A stretch of DNA of 37,100 bases from Paraburkholderia elongata (GCF_013177735.1 NZ_WOEZ01000175.1:1-37100), one strand, 5' to 3'. Shown: positions 15,697-25,089, numbered from the stretch's first letter. The notes: generated from the sequence alone by a model not told the origin. A program made the numbers and translations.

Positions 15697-16808
15697 CGCG
15701 GACCTCCGCCGAACGCCGAGCCGCGTTTGCGAGTGTCGAGCGCATTGCGCAACGCGTCGCCCATAAAGGTCAACAGCAGCAACGTAATGACCAATGCGGC
15801 AAAAGCCGAAATCGAAATCCACCAGGCGTCGAGGTTGTTCTTACCTTCCTGAAGCAATTCGCCGAGGCTCGGCGTGGGTGGCGGTACTCCCAGCCCCAGG
15901 AAATCGAGACTGGTCAGCGACAGAATCGCCGCGCTCATGCGGAACGGCAGAAACGTGATCACCGGCGTCAGGCTATTCGGCAGCACATGGCGCCACATGA
16001 TCTGCCAGTTCGAGAGGCCCATGGTGCGTGCCGCCCTCACATAATCCAGCGAGCGGTTACGCAGGAATTCAGCGCGTACGTAGTCGGAGAGCACGAGCCA
16101 GCCGAACATCGATAGAAGAATAAAGAGCAACCATAGCGTCGGTTCGAAGATCGACGCGAAGATGATCAGCAGGTACAAGTCAGGCATCGAACTCCATATT
16201 TCGATCAGACGCTGGCCGATCAGATCGGTGCGTCCGCCGTAGAAGCCCTGCACCGCGCCCGTCAATACGCCGATCAGGACGCCGGATACCGTGAGCGCGA
16301 GCGCCATCAGCACCGAGAGCCGGAAACCGTATAGCAGCCGCGCAAGCACGTCGCGGCCGTACTGGTCCGTACCGAGCCAGTTGCTCCTGGTAGGCGGCGC
16401 CGGGTATGGATGCGCGGCGAAGTAGTCGATCGTGTCGTAGTGGAAATGATTCGGCGGATAGATTGCAAAGTTGCCGTTCGATTCGAGCCGCGAACGGATA
16501 TACGGATCGAGGTAATTCGCACGAGCCGGGAAATCGCCGCCGAAAATCTTCTCCGAATAGTCCTTTGCGATCGGAAAGTAATAGTGCCCGTCGTAACGGA
16601 CGATCAACGGACGATCGTTGGACAACACTTCGCCGAACAGGCTGATAACGAACAGCGATACGAAGATCACGAGGCTCCAGTAACCGAGCCGCTGCCGCCT
16701 GAAGCGCAGCCATGTGCGCCGCCAGGGAGACGGCGACGCCACGTGCGCCGCACCGGACAGCTCAGCGGTCCAGGCGGTTGAATTGGATGCGGGGGTCGAC
16801 GAGGACAT
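15693..16808 (-). CDS. yejE: Peptide ABC transporter permease, YejE-like
   Basis: A 371-residue inner-membrane permease of the DppC/OppC type. It has the YejE-specific periplasmic insert after the first helix (RYDGHYYFPIAKDYSE, then FGGDFPARANYLDPY), the WLGTDQYGRDVLARLLYG block before the core helices, and an EAA-loop region (DYVRAARTMGLSNWQIMWRH). ATG 16808 is chosen; an in-frame TTG at 16823 is possible. It overlaps the end of yejB by 47 bases, the longest overlap in the operon, so translation is probably coupled. It pairs with YejB to form the peptide channel. Confidence 0.94.
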   Translation of the reverse strand: MSSSTPASNSTAWTAELSGAAHVASPSPWRRTWLRFRRQRLGYWSLVIFVSLFVISLFGEVLSNDRPLIVRYDGHYYFPIAKDYSEKIFGGDFPARANYLDPYIRSRLESNGNFAIYPPNHFHYDTIDYFAAHPYPAPPTRSNWLGTDQYGRDVLARLLYGFRLSVLMALALTVSGVLIGVLTGAVQGFYGGRTDLIGQRLIEIWSSMPDLYLLIIFASIFEPTLWLLFILLSMFGWLVLSDYVRAEFLRNRSLDYVRAARTMGLSNWQIMWRHVLPNSLTPVITFLPFRMSAAILSLTSLDFLGLGVPPPTPSLGELLQEGKNNLDAWWISISAFAALVITLLLLTFMGDALRNALDTRKRGSAFGGGPR

Positions 16809-17814
16809 AGCAGACGTCAGCAATGAGTTTGGTTACGAGGGCGATCAGCGTGAATAGAAACAGCGAACCGAGCACGACCGGATAGTCACGGCGAATCACC
16901 GAGTCATACGAAAGTTGGCCCATGCCGTCGAGCGAGAACAGGGTTTCAATCAACAGATTGCCGTTCAGAAAGGCGCCGACGAAAGCCGCCGGCAAACCGG
17001 TCAGCAACGGAATCGCGGCATTGCGCAGCACGTGTTTCCACAGCACGTCGCGCTCCGGCGCGCCCTTGGCGCGTGCAGTCAAGACGTATTGACGTCCTAT
17101 CTCCTCGAGGAAAGTATTCTTGGTCAGGATCGTGACGATCGCGAAGTTGCCCACCACTGAAGCCGTGACCGGCAGCACGATGTGCCACAGGTAATCGAGC
17201 AGCTTGCCGAAGGCACTGAGGTCGTTGAAGTTGTCCGAGGTTAGGCCGCGCATCGGGAACACCTGCCAGAAGGTGCCGCCGCCGAACAGCATCAGCAACA
17301 GCACGCCGAGCACGAAACCAGGAATCGCATAGCCTGCGAGCACCAGTACGCTGGTTACGGTATCGAAGCGCGAGCCATTGCGCACTGCTTTCGCAATGCC
17401 CAACGGCACCGATATCAGATATGTGAGCATCACCGTCCATAAGCCGAGCGTGATCGACACCGGCAGCTTCGATTTGATGACTTCCCACACGCTGTCATGC
17501 TGATAGTAGGACTGCCCGAGATCGAAGGTCGCGTAGCGCTTGAGCATCAGGATGTAGCGCTCGAGCGGTGGTTTGTCGAAGCCGAACTGCTTCTTGATCT
17601 GCTCGATCTGTTGCGGATCGACACCCTGGCTGCCGTGATAGCCACCGCCCCCCGACCCCGCCTCTCCGCCACGGCCAACGCCGTGGCGGAGTTGCGTCAT
17701 CACCTGTTCGACCGGCCCACCCGGCACGAACTGCGTGACGACAAAGGTCAGCGTGACCACGCCGAGCAGCGTCGGCACCATCAACAGCAATCGTCGGAGA
17801 ATGTAGGCAAGCAT
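16762..17814 (-). CDS. yejB: Peptide ABC transporter permease, YejB-like
   Basis: A 350-residue permease of the DppB type. It starts MLAYILRRLLLMVPTLLGVV, then the periplasmic insert with a Gly-rich stretch (about residues 45-62), FDLGQSYY, and the EAA loop RAKGAPERDVLWKHVLRNA. LFSLDGMGQLSYDS and DPRIQF near the end are typical. ATG 17814 is 8 bases after the yejA stop, and GAGGAA sits 4-9 bases upstream overlapping that stop. The Gly insert is longer than in E. coli YejB as I recall it. Confidence 0.95.
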   Translation of the reverse strand: MLAYILRRLLLMVPTLLGVVTLTFVVTQFVPGGPVEQVMTQLRHGVGRGGEAGSGGGGYHGSQGVDPQQIEQIKKQFGFDKPPLERYILMLKRYATFDLGQSYYQHDSVWEVIKSKLPVSITLGLWTVMLTYLISVPLGIAKAVRNGSRFDTVTSVLVLAGYAIPGFVLGVLLLMLFGGGTFWQVFPMRGLTSDNFNDLSAFGKLLDYLWHIVLPVTASVVGNFAIVTILTKNTFLEEIGRQYVLTARAKGAPERDVLWKHVLRNAAIPLLTGLPAAFVGAFLNGNLLIETLFSLDGMGQLSYDSVIRRDYPVVLGSLFLFTLIALVTKLIADVCYVLVDPRIQFNRLDR

Positions 17815-17822
17815 GCTGTTCC

Positions 17823-19799
17823 TCAGTGGGCCGCGGCCGTGGTTGAACCCGCGGATTGCGCGGCCGGGAGTTTCTGTGTCGCTTGTGCCGCCTGTGCGCC
17901 CGGCGCTTTCGCGTACCAGTAGTCGACGACCCAGTCTTCGTACAGGTAGGAATTCGGCACGACTTTCGGAAAGCCGAGGGTGGTCTTGTAGCCGATGCGC
18001 GCCCCCGGTGCATAGTACTCGGGCACGAGATAAAACGAATAGATCAGCACGCGATCCAGCGCGCGGGTCGCGGCTTCCAGATCGTCGAGATTGGCGGCGG
18101 AGAGCGCGGAGTGAATCAGCGAGTCGACCGCCTTGGAGCGAATCCCCGTGTAGTTTTCGGAGCCGACCTGGGTGGCGGCCGCACTGCCGAAGCGGCGCGT
18201 CAATTCGGCACCCGGAATCGTGACCGGCGCATAGATGAAGGTGGTCATGTCGTACTCGAAATTATCCAGACGCTTCTCGTACAACGCGCTGTCGATCTCG
18301 CGCATATGGGCCTGAATGCCGAGCATGTCGAGCGCCTGCATATACGGCAGGATCAGACGATCCATGCCGGGCTGGTCGTCCATGATCTCGATTGTCATCG
18401 GCGTACCGTTGGCGTCGCGCAATGCACCGTCGCGATAATGCCAGCCGGCCTGCGCCAGCAGATCGCGCGCAACGCGCAGATTGCCGCGCAAGGAATTCGG
18501 TGGAATCGTGTCGGGTTGTTTGAGCATCGGACCGAACACTTCAGGCGGCACGCTGTCACGCAAGGGTTCGAGCAGCGCCAGTTCCTTCGGCCCCGGCATG
18601 CCGGTCGCGCCGAACGGACTGGCTTCAAAATAGCTATGGGTGCGCCGGTATTGACCATAGAACATCATCCGGTTCATCCAGTCGTAGTCGAGTGCCAGCG
18701 TCAGGGCATGACGCACGCGCGGGTCCTGGAACATCGGCTTGCGCATATTCATCAGCATGCCCTGCATCTGCGCCGGGCCGTCGGCGAATTCGCCCTTCTT
18801 CAGCAGTCCGTTGTCGAAGTTCTTGCCGACATATTTGCGCGCCCACTGCGTCGCGCTGTATTCGACGATGACGTCCGCATCGCCCGCTTTGAAGGCTTCG
18901 AGTTGCGTGTAATGGTCGCGATACAGATTGAAGGTGATGCGCTCGAAACGGAACATGCCGCGTCGCGACGGCAGATTCGCCGCCCAGTAGTCAGGATTGC
19001 GACGATAGGTGATCTGCTTGTCGTTTTTGCGGCCCTCGATCAGATAGGCGCCGCTGCTGATCGGAGGCGTGGAAGAGATCTGGTCGAATGGCGGACGCTT
19101 GCCGTTGGGCTGCATCCCCCACTTCGGCGAGAAGATCGGCAGATCGCCGGCGATCAGCGGAGCATCGCGTTCCTGATGTTTGAAGTCGAAGCGGATCGTG
19201 CTTTTATCGATCACCGTCGCGCTTTTGATCACCGAGAATTGTGCGTTGAAAAGCGGCGACGCCTGCGGACTCGTCAACGTGTCGTACGAATATTTGACGT
19301 CGGCGGCGGTGATCGGGTCGCCGTTCGAAAAGCGGGCGGCGGGATTGATACGGAACGTCGCTGACATCAGATCCGGCGCGACTTCGACATCGTCGGCGAT
19401 CAGCGGATATTCGGAGGCCAGTTCGTCCCAGCTACGCTGCATCAGCGTATCGAACATCAGATTTTGGATGTCGGGCGCAGGCGCGCCGCGCACCAGAAAC
19501 GGGTTTAGCGAATCGTAGGTCTGCAACTCGCTATAGTTTTCGAAACTGAGCGAGCCGTTGGCCGGTGCGTCTGGATTCGCATAGTCGAAATGCGTGAAAT
19601 CGGCGGGATATTTCGGCTGGTCGTACTGTGAAATCGACGGCTTCGCATGCGCCGCCATCGGCATCGCTCCGCAGACCGCTAATAGGCCAGGCGCAGCGGC
19701 AATGGCGAACGAGATGCTCGCGGCGCGGCGCACTGCGCCGAGCAAACATCCAATCGCGTCGTGCAGGCGCAGCAGTGCGGAATTCATCATTCTTTTCAT
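17823..19799 (-). CDS. yejA: Periplasmic peptide-binding protein, YejA-like (SBP family 5)
   Basis: A 658-residue secreted solute-binding protein. A long N-terminal signal region ends near MPMAAHAKPSIS, followed by the mature SBP_bac_5 fold: FENYSELQTYDSLNPFLVRG, NGDPITAADVKYSYDTL, ALTLALDYDWMNRMMFYGQY and YALD-like C-terminal blocks. The C-terminus is an Ala/Gln-rich tail of about 25 residues. Starts at 19799, 19790 and 19787 are all possible. It is the first gene of the tight nine-gene run, 213 bases after the TonB-receptor gene on the same strand, with a strong hairpin between. It would bind the peptide after passage through the outer membrane. Confidence 0.94.
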   Translation of the reverse strand: MKRMMNSALLRLHDAIGCLLGAVRRAASISFAIAAAPGLLAVCGAMPMAAHAKPSISQYDQPKYPADFTHFDYANPDAPANGSLSFENYSELQTYDSLNPFLVRGAPAPDIQNLMFDTLMQRSWDELASEYPLIADDVEVAPDLMSATFRINPAARFSNGDPITAADVKYSYDTLTSPQASPLFNAQFSVIKSATVIDKSTIRFDFKHQERDAPLIAGDLPIFSPKWGMQPNGKRPPFDQISSTPPISSGAYLIEGRKNDKQITYRRNPDYWAANLPSRRGMFRFERITFNLYRDHYTQLEAFKAGDADVIVEYSATQWARKYVGKNFDNGLLKKGEFADGPAQMQGMLMNMRKPMFQDPRVRHALTLALDYDWMNRMMFYGQYRRTHSYFEASPFGATGMPGPKELALLEPLRDSVPPEVFGPMLKQPDTIPPNSLRGNLRVARDLLAQAGWHYRDGALRDANGTPMTIEIMDDQPGMDRLILPYMQALDMLGIQAHMREIDSALYEKRLDNFEYDMTTFIYAPVTIPGAELTRRFGSAAATQVGSENYTGIRSKAVDSLIHSALSAANLDDLEAATRALDRVLIYSFYLVPEYYAPGARIGYKTTLGFPKVVPNSYLYEDWVVDYWYAKAPGAQAAQATQKLPAAQSAGSTTAAAH

Positions 19800-19946
19800 C
19801 AGCCCATACAGTGCGCACCGGCTCGTGACCTGCGCGCGATTCGTCCTGCGGCACGAGTACAGCCTGTTGGCTTTACCGGCGCACGCTGGCCCATTGCGAC
19901 GACAGGCAGCCTGCGCCGCCGTACGAAGAGTCGCCGCTTAAAGCAC

Positions 19947-19984
19947 ACCGCTCCGGTTCCTTGCACGAACGGAACCGGAGCGGT
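19947..19984 (-). terminator. 14-bp perfect hairpin between the TonB receptor and yejA
   Basis: ACCGCTCCGGTTCC (19947-19960) and GGAACCGGAGCGGT (19971-19984) are exact reverse complements with a 10-base loop. In the direction of transcription the stem is followed by GTGCTTTAAG, a poor T-run. It may be a weak terminator, or an RNA-stabilising element that sets receptor and transporter levels apart within one transcript. No clear promoter was found between it and yejA. Confidence 0.6.
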
Positions 19985-20011
19985 CCTTCCATCAGATCAA
20001 CTACTGGGACA

Positions 20012-22786
20012 TCAGAACTTGTACGTTGCGCCGACCTGCGCGAAGCGGCCAATGTACGTGTATATCGACTGATCATAGCCGTTCTGATTCAACGTGCCAT
20101 TCGCAAAGATCGGATCGTACGGCGGCGTACGGTTGAAGATATTGTCGATACCGCCGTAGATTGTCCAGTGCTTGAACCCCGTGTACGTCATCATCAGGTT
20201 GAACTGGCTATAGGATCCCACCTTGTTTGGCTGGGCGAACAGATTTTGCGCGTACGGACCCGTGAACTGCCACGTCAACGCTGCGTCGAACTTGTGGTAC
20301 GTCCAGTCCAGGGTGGTGTTGCCTTTCCAGCGCGGGAAGCTGCCGCCGAACGGTTGCGTGAGGGTGAAGTTGTTACCCGCGCCGTTCACCGGCGCTGCAC
20401 CCGGGAAGCCGAGCTTGAAGCTGTTCACGTAAGCCCAGTCAGCCGACAAGGTGAACGTACCCGCAGCCTTCGTCGGGAGCGCCTGGCGGAACGTGCCTTC
20501 GAAGCCGTTCGTGTCGAGGTACCCGAGATTCTGGTACGGGATGACCTTGTAGAGCAACGCGCCCGATGTCGGGTCGGTGACAACCTGCGAAGGCGCGCCT
20601 TGGCCGATCACGTGATCGACGCGAATCTTGTACCAGTCGAAGCCGACATCGGTTGTACGGGTCGGTGACAGCTCGAAGCCGATGTTGAAGTTACGCGTGC
20701 GCTCCGCCGCCAGGTTCGGATTACCCTCCGTGATCGAGGTGTAGTTCTGACCGGTGGCCGGGTCAACCTGGATGCCCATCGTCTGCGACTTGCTGTCCTC
20801 AACGAACGTCGGCGCGCGGAAGCCACGGTTGTACGAGGTGTACATCGTGAGCGCCTGAACCGGCTGATAGCGCAGCGCGAAGCGCGGCGAGAACGCACCG
20901 CCGACATCGCTGTAGTGGTCGTAACGACCCGACTGGCTGAATGTCAGGTTACGCACGATCGGAATGTCCACCTGGTAGTACACGGCTGCAACGTTGCGCT
21001 GGCCGTTCACCGTCTGGAGATTCGGATTGACGACCAGGCCCTGTTCGAATGCCCCACCCGGCGTGAGCACTTCGCTCTGGTGCGTGAACTGCGCACCGAA
21101 CCCGAGACCCACGTCGCCTGCCGGCAGATGGAAGAGCTCCGGCGTCGACAGCGTCGCGTCAATGGTATCGAGCTTCGAGATACCGAGATTGTCCGCGTCC
21201 ATGTACAGCCCGTTGAATCCGTTGGGCGTAGCCGCCGGATTCGCGAAATTCAGCGTCCCGTTCTGGTAAATGTTGTTCAGCGCGGTGGTGTTCAGCTGGT
21301 TCGTGTAGGTGTTCGCGACCGTGCTTTGGGAGTGGCTGATCGACGTCGCCCAATCCCAATCACCGTTCGGCAAGTCGAACGAGCCCTTGACGCCCGTGGA
21401 CGCGCGCCAGTAGGTGGCGTACGTCTTTTCCGCGATCGTGTTCGGGAACGCATACGTGAGCGGCGTGGCAGCGCCGAACGGGTTGTACGGGTTGCTTGCC
21501 GGCACAACCGTGTTAAACGGGCTAAGCAGCTTTGTCTGCGGGTTCCACACGAGTGTGGGGTTCTGCGGATTGCCCACCACGTTGCCCCACAGACCGTCGT
21601 TGGTCGTGGTCGTGTTGCTGCTGATCAGGAAGTCCCCGAATGCGGTCGTCTTATCGTTGATCTTGAAGTCAGCATGAAGCTTCGCGTTCAGACGCTCGGT
21701 CAGCGGCGCGATGGACGTGCCTTCCGCAGTGTTGAAGGCGCAGACAGTGCCCGGCAATCCCGCCGTCAGCGAATTGGTGGCTGCAGGATGCACCGAACCG
21801 CCGGACGGACAGTTGCTCAACGCCTGCACGCCGCCGCCGCCGGGCAAGGTCCAGTACGACGGCGCGAGTAGCGAAAAGCCGCCCGGCTGATTGGTGAAGT
21901 CCTGATTGCGGGTCGAGTCGCGGTCTGCGAGCGTGAAGCCGTTCGACTTGTAGTAGCTCGCGGCAGCCGTCACATTGAAGCGATCGGAGTTGAGATCGCC
22001 GTAGCCGCCGATCACGCCGATTTTGGTCGTGCCGGCACCGCCGCCGCCGTTGATGGCGCTGCCGTAGCTACCGTCGACTTGCACCCCCTGGAAGTCGTGC
22101 TTCGTGATGATGTTGACCACGCCCGCGATGGCGTCCGAGCCGTATTGCGACACGGCACCGGTCTTCACGATTTCGATGCGATCGATGGAGTTCAACGGCA
22201 GCGTGTTCAGGTCGAAAAAGGAGTCGACGCTGTTCGAGAAGAACGCGAACGGCGCAACGCGCTGTCCATCCACCATCACCAGTGTGTATTTTTCGCTGAG
22301 GCCGCGCAGGGCGATACCCGCAGCGCCCGCCGCAAAGTTGCCGGACTGGCCTTCGCTCCAGCTATTAGCCGAGTTGGCCGAGGTGTAGCGCAGAAAATCG
22401 GCGACAGTCGTGGCGCCGCTATTCAGAATGTCTTTCTGCGTAACCGTCTGAACCTGGTTGAAGCCGACCTTGTCCGAGCTGCGAATCAGCGAACCGGTCA
22501 CTTCGAACTTCTTCAGTTGCTGGACACCTTTGCCAGTCGGCGTCGCAGTGTTGTTGTCCGCTGACGGTGTTGCGGCCGTGGCCGATGCCGGAGCTGACGG
22601 TGTTGCGGCCGTGCCCGATGCCGGAACAGCAGCCGCTGCCGGCGTGCTCTCCGTCGTTGCGCCTGCCGCGGCTCCGGTGGCGGCCGGCTGGCTTTGCGCA
22701 AACGCCGGTACGGCGATTGCGGCCGACAACGCCAGTTCAGCCCAGATTATTCTTTTGATGGCCAGCGCCAATGCCCTTTGTTTCAT
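20012..22786 (-). CDS. TonB-dependent outer-membrane receptor
   Basis: A 924-residue receptor. The signal peptide ends near AVPAFAQS. An Ala/Thr/Pro-rich linker (about residues 31-85) comes before KKFEVTGSLIRSSD, where the TonB box and plug begin. Plug motifs are GIALRGLSEKYTLVMVDGQR and DRIEIVKTGAVSQYGSDAIA. The barrel ends with a terminal Phe (RFAQVGATYKF), as outer-membrane barrels require. GGAAGGGG just before ATG 22786 is a strong ribosome site. It carries out TonB-powered uptake of a large or scarce ligand. No siderophore genes are near; the peptide transporter downstream and TonB-ExbBD upstream suggest a peptide or peptide conjugate as ligand (inference). Confidence 0.94.
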   Translation of the reverse strand: MKQRALALAIKRIIWAELALSAAIAVPAFAQSQPAATGAAAGATTESTPAAAAVPASGTAATPSAPASATAATPSADNNTATPTGKGVQQLKKFEVTGSLIRSSDKVGFNQVQTVTQKDILNSGATTVADFLRYTSANSANSWSEGQSGNFAAGAAGIALRGLSEKYTLVMVDGQRVAPFAFFSNSVDSFFDLNTLPLNSIDRIEIVKTGAVSQYGSDAIAGVVNIITKHDFQGVQVDGSYGSAINGGGGAGTTKIGVIGGYGDLNSDRFNVTAAASYYKSNGFTLADRDSTRNQDFTNQPGGFSLLAPSYWTLPGGGGVQALSNCPSGGSVHPAATNSLTAGLPGTVCAFNTAEGTSIAPLTERLNAKLHADFKINDKTTAFGDFLISSNTTTTNDGLWGNVVGNPQNPTLVWNPQTKLLSPFNTVVPASNPYNPFGAATPLTYAFPNTIAEKTYATYWRASTGVKGSFDLPNGDWDWATSISHSQSTVANTYTNQLNTTALNNIYQNGTLNFANPAATPNGFNGLYMDADNLGISKLDTIDATLSTPELFHLPAGDVGLGFGAQFTHQSEVLTPGGAFEQGLVVNPNLQTVNGQRNVAAVYYQVDIPIVRNLTFSQSGRYDHYSDVGGAFSPRFALRYQPVQALTMYTSYNRGFRAPTFVEDSKSQTMGIQVDPATGQNYTSITEGNPNLAAERTRNFNIGFELSPTRTTDVGFDWYKIRVDHVIGQGAPSQVVTDPTSGALLYKVIPYQNLGYLDTNGFEGTFRQALPTKAAGTFTLSADWAYVNSFKLGFPGAAPVNGAGNNFTLTQPFGGSFPRWKGNTTLDWTYHKFDAALTWQFTGPYAQNLFAQPNKVGSYSQFNLMMTYTGFKHWTIYGGIDNIFNRTPPYDPIFANGTLNQNGYDQSIYTYIGRFAQVGATYKF
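22560..22625. repeat. 33-bp tandem duplication in the receptor's linker
   Basis: Two 33-bp units, 22560-22592 and 22593-22625, differ at one base. They encode two 11-residue Ala/Thr/Pro repeats (ATAATPSA and GTAATPSA cores) between the signal peptide and the TonB box. In-frame repeat number could vary between strains and change the reach of the TonB box into the periplasm. Confidence 0.8.
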
Positions 22787-23166
22787 TTTTCCCCTTCCCG
22801 CTCGTCAATAAGGCCACTGCTGTGTGTGAAGAGAGGTCTTATGAACCTCTCCACTCGATATACGGCGATCTTGCGCCGCGCTCCGTTAAAGCTGATCCGC
22901 CCTTCCAATACCCGGCAAACCGGTCAACAGCGCACCGAATTGCAAATACAGATAGGAAGACGGGACACTTCAGATACTTCAATATCGGACTACTTATTTA
23001 TTACAAACGAAATGCGCAGCGCTTTCCAATTGTTTTCACTTCTACTGCTTCGGGCTCTGGTTATGGGGGCAAGGCACTCCTCACCCTATCAATTCCTGAA
23101 CCAACATTAAGCAATGCTTACAAATATCGAGTGACTGCTTTCAGCGAAAGCACAGAGCAAAGGCAC
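22787..23166 (-). promoter_or_regulatory. Upstream region of the TonB receptor with a leader hairpin
   Basis: These 380 bases hold no gene; longer plus-strand frames across it lack any family match. GAGAGGT (22831-22837) and ACCTCTC (22845-22851) form a perfect 7-bp stem 45 bases before the receptor's start, which would lie in the mRNA leader. An AT-rich stretch (about 22960-23030) is a likely promoter. TAAGC (23108-23112) / GCTTA (23116-23120) is another small palindrome. No Fur box was recognised. Confidence 0.45.
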
Positions 23167-23742
23167 TTAAAACAATCTGGGCGTGCCCACCCACACGACC
23201 ACCGCTTCTTCGCGGGCGGTATTGCACCAGGCGTGAGGCACAGTGGACTCGTAATGCGCGGTGTCACCAGCTTGCAATACGAACGTTGTACCTTCTAACG
23301 TCAGCGATATCTGGCCGCTCATTACGTACAAGAACTCTTCCCCTGCATGCGTCGTGATTTCCGATGGATTCTGTCCCACCGGCATCTTGACGAGAATCAC
23401 TTCCAGCTTGCTGCCGACCGACAGGTTCGTCAGCCGTCCAAAAAGATTCGCGGTTCCGTCGAACCCGAAGTACTTCAGTTCATTGCCCCTGCGTACCGAC
23501 TTGTCTTCGGTTGGCGTGTCGACGAAGTACTGCACCGTCACACCCAAAGCTCGCGCAATGCCTACTAGCGATGTAATCGAAGGCGTTGCATGACCCCGTT
23601 CCACCTGCGACAAAAAGGGCTTGGAAATTCCCGCTGTTGTTGCCACTTCATCCAGCGTGCGCTTGAGTCGTTGGCGAAGCGCGCGGATTTTGCTTCCTAT
23701 CGAAACTGCGACCTGTGCCTTGTTATCGAGTGGCAAAACCAT
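23167..23742 (-). CDS. XRE-family regulator with a C-terminal cupin domain
   Basis: About 191 residues: a helix-turn-helix of the XRE type (IGSKIRALRQRLKRTLDEVA, ISKPFLSQVERGHATPSI, LVGIARALGV), a linker, then a cupin_2 sensor domain (THAGEEFLYVMSGQISLTL, AGDTAHYESTVPHAW). Members of this group (PuuR- and SutR-like) sense small metabolites and repress transport or catabolic genes. It sits between the TonB-ExbBD-TPR operon and the receptor gene, all on the same strand, so it is the best candidate local regulator. ATG 23742 is chosen; a TTG at 23766 would start inside the upstream palindrome. A shared motif upstream of it and of exbB may be its operator. Confidence 0.9.
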   Translation of the reverse strand: MVLPLDNKAQVAVSIGSKIRALRQRLKRTLDEVATTAGISKPFLSQVERGHATPSITSLVGIARALGVTVQYFVDTPTEDKSVRRGNELKYFGFDGTANLFGRLTNLSVGSKLEVILVKMPVGQNPSEITTHAGEEFLYVMSGQISLTLEGTTFVLQAGDTAHYESTVPHAWCNTAREEAVVVWVGTPRLF

Positions 23743-23767
23743 AGCAAGACAGAATCCCGTAGTCAAA

Positions 23768-23790
23768 ATTAGTTTGATGAGACTAAACTA
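23768..23790. promoter_or_regulatory. Palindromic candidate operator upstream of the XRE-cupin gene
   Basis: ATTAGT (23768-23773) and CTAAACTA (23783-23790) lie 9 bases apart; within them TAGTTT (23770-23775) and AAACTA (23785-23790) are exact inverted repeats. Minus-strand TTGCAC (23802-23807) could be a -35 element placing the palindrome over the -10. This suits autoregulation. The same two half-motifs occur before exbB. Confidence 0.5.
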
Positions 23791-23874
23791 TGTTTCATTG
23801 AGTGCAACATCCTCCCTAGGACACGCGCGATAGAGGCGCTTCGCAAAGTGGGACATATCGGGAACAGGATGCCG

Positions 23875-25080
23875 TTACTTCGACGCCACCAGCACCCACA
23901 AACGGGCGAGGTCGGCCGAACCGTCAGTACCCTTCACCGCGCGGAAGGTTTGCACTGCACGAGCTTTATCGCCCGCCATGTAGTACGCCTCGCCGAGATG
24001 CAGTTGCGCCTGGTCCGGGTGATCGATTCCGCCCTTCGCGATCGCTGCGTCCATGGCTGTCAGACCCTGCTTGGCCTGCCCCGCGAAGACCTGGTTGAAG
24101 CCGATGTTGACCGGCGCGACGGGGTTCGCAGGATCGGCTGGCGCTTGCGCCCGTTTCGCGGCGAGCGCCTGCAGCCGCTTCTCGCGATCCGCTTGCGCAT
24201 CGTGGCCCAGAACGCCTGACGCAAAGCCTTGATCGATGACCTGTTTGCCTTCGGCCGTGGTGCCGGCCACGATCGCAAGCTGCGTCATCTCCATGTAGTC
24301 GTCGGCGGTGCTGAGCGAACCGGTCGCACGGCGCAGGCGGTAGGTGTCGATATCGAGCGCCGACGAATAGCCGGGCTTGTTGCGAATTGCGTTGAACAGA
24401 TCGTCCCAGTACGACTGCTTCGGATGATAGGCAACCAGCTTTTCGAGCGTGCTGCGGTACGTCGCATCATCTTTCACGCGTTGCGCGCACGTGCCGAGCA
24501 ATTGCAGTTGCGACTCGTCGGGTGCATGACCGGCACGCGCTTGCGCATCGACGGTCGGCTTGAGCAGGCTCACCACATTGCCGCAATCGTTTGACAGGTA
24601 GTATGACTGCACAAGCAAAATGCGCATGTCGGGATCGCCGCCGCCTGCCTTCAGATAGCGCTGCGCGATCTTTGCAGACTGTGCGTAGTTTTTCTGCTGG
24701 AAGTAGATGCCTGCAAGCGCCGCGGTAGTGCGTTGCTCGTCAGCACCGGTCAGGCGTCCTGAACCCAGCAAGGTTTCGTAGGCCTGAGCGGCCACACCGG
24801 ATTCGCCGGCCGCCGCTGCCGCGGCGCCGCGCATCTCCTGAATCATGTAGCTTTCATAGGGCGTTTTGCCCGGCACGGCGTCGGCCTGATCTATCTTCGT
24901 CAACGCATCCTTGTACTTGTGCGCGCGATACAGATCCTGCGCGGCGTTCAGCGGCTTCGCCACATCCGGCCGCAAGGTGTCGGCAGCTTGAGACGTGACC
25001 GGCAGCACGACGAGCGCGGACAGCCCTCCGATAGCGGCCGCAATGACGGCGCGCTTGAACCGTTGATGGATCGTTAGCAT
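23875..25080 (-). CDS. Periplasmic tetratricopeptide-repeat protein of the TonB operon
   Basis: A 401-residue exported protein: the signal peptide ends near PVTSQAADT, followed by TPR-like helix pairs (LNAAQDLYRAHKYKDALTKI, TAALAGIYFQQKNYAQSAKI, LHLGEAYYMAGDKARAVQTF). It follows exbD by 9 bases, so it is the last gene of tonB-exbB-exbD-exbD-TPR. Some TonB systems (TtpC in Vibrio) include a TPR protein needed for energy transfer; similarity here is by domain type and position, not sequence. It may help the TonB complex engage the receptor. Confidence 0.85.
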   Translation of the reverse strand: MLTIHQRFKRAVIAAAIGGLSALVVLPVTSQAADTLRPDVAKPLNAAQDLYRAHKYKDALTKIDQADAVPGKTPYESYMIQEMRGAAAAAAGESGVAAQAYETLLGSGRLTGADEQRTTAALAGIYFQQKNYAQSAKIAQRYLKAGGGDPDMRILLVQSYYLSNDCGNVVSLLKPTVDAQARAGHAPDESQLQLLGTCAQRVKDDATYRSTLEKLVAYHPKQSYWDDLFNAIRNKPGYSSALDIDTYRLRRATGSLSTADDYMEMTQLAIVAGTTAEGKQVIDQGFASGVLGHDAQADREKRLQALAAKRAQAPADPANPVAPVNIGFNQVFAGQAKQGLTAMDAAIAKGGIDHPDQAQLHLGEAYYMAGDKARAVQTFRAVKGTDGSADLARLWVLVASK

Positions 25081-25089
25081 TCCACTTCC

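Noticed and set aside
22771..23298. Plus-strand open frame between the receptor and the XRE-cupin gene
   Set aside because: It overlaps both genes antisense, has no recognisable domain, and the gap fits a promoter region better.
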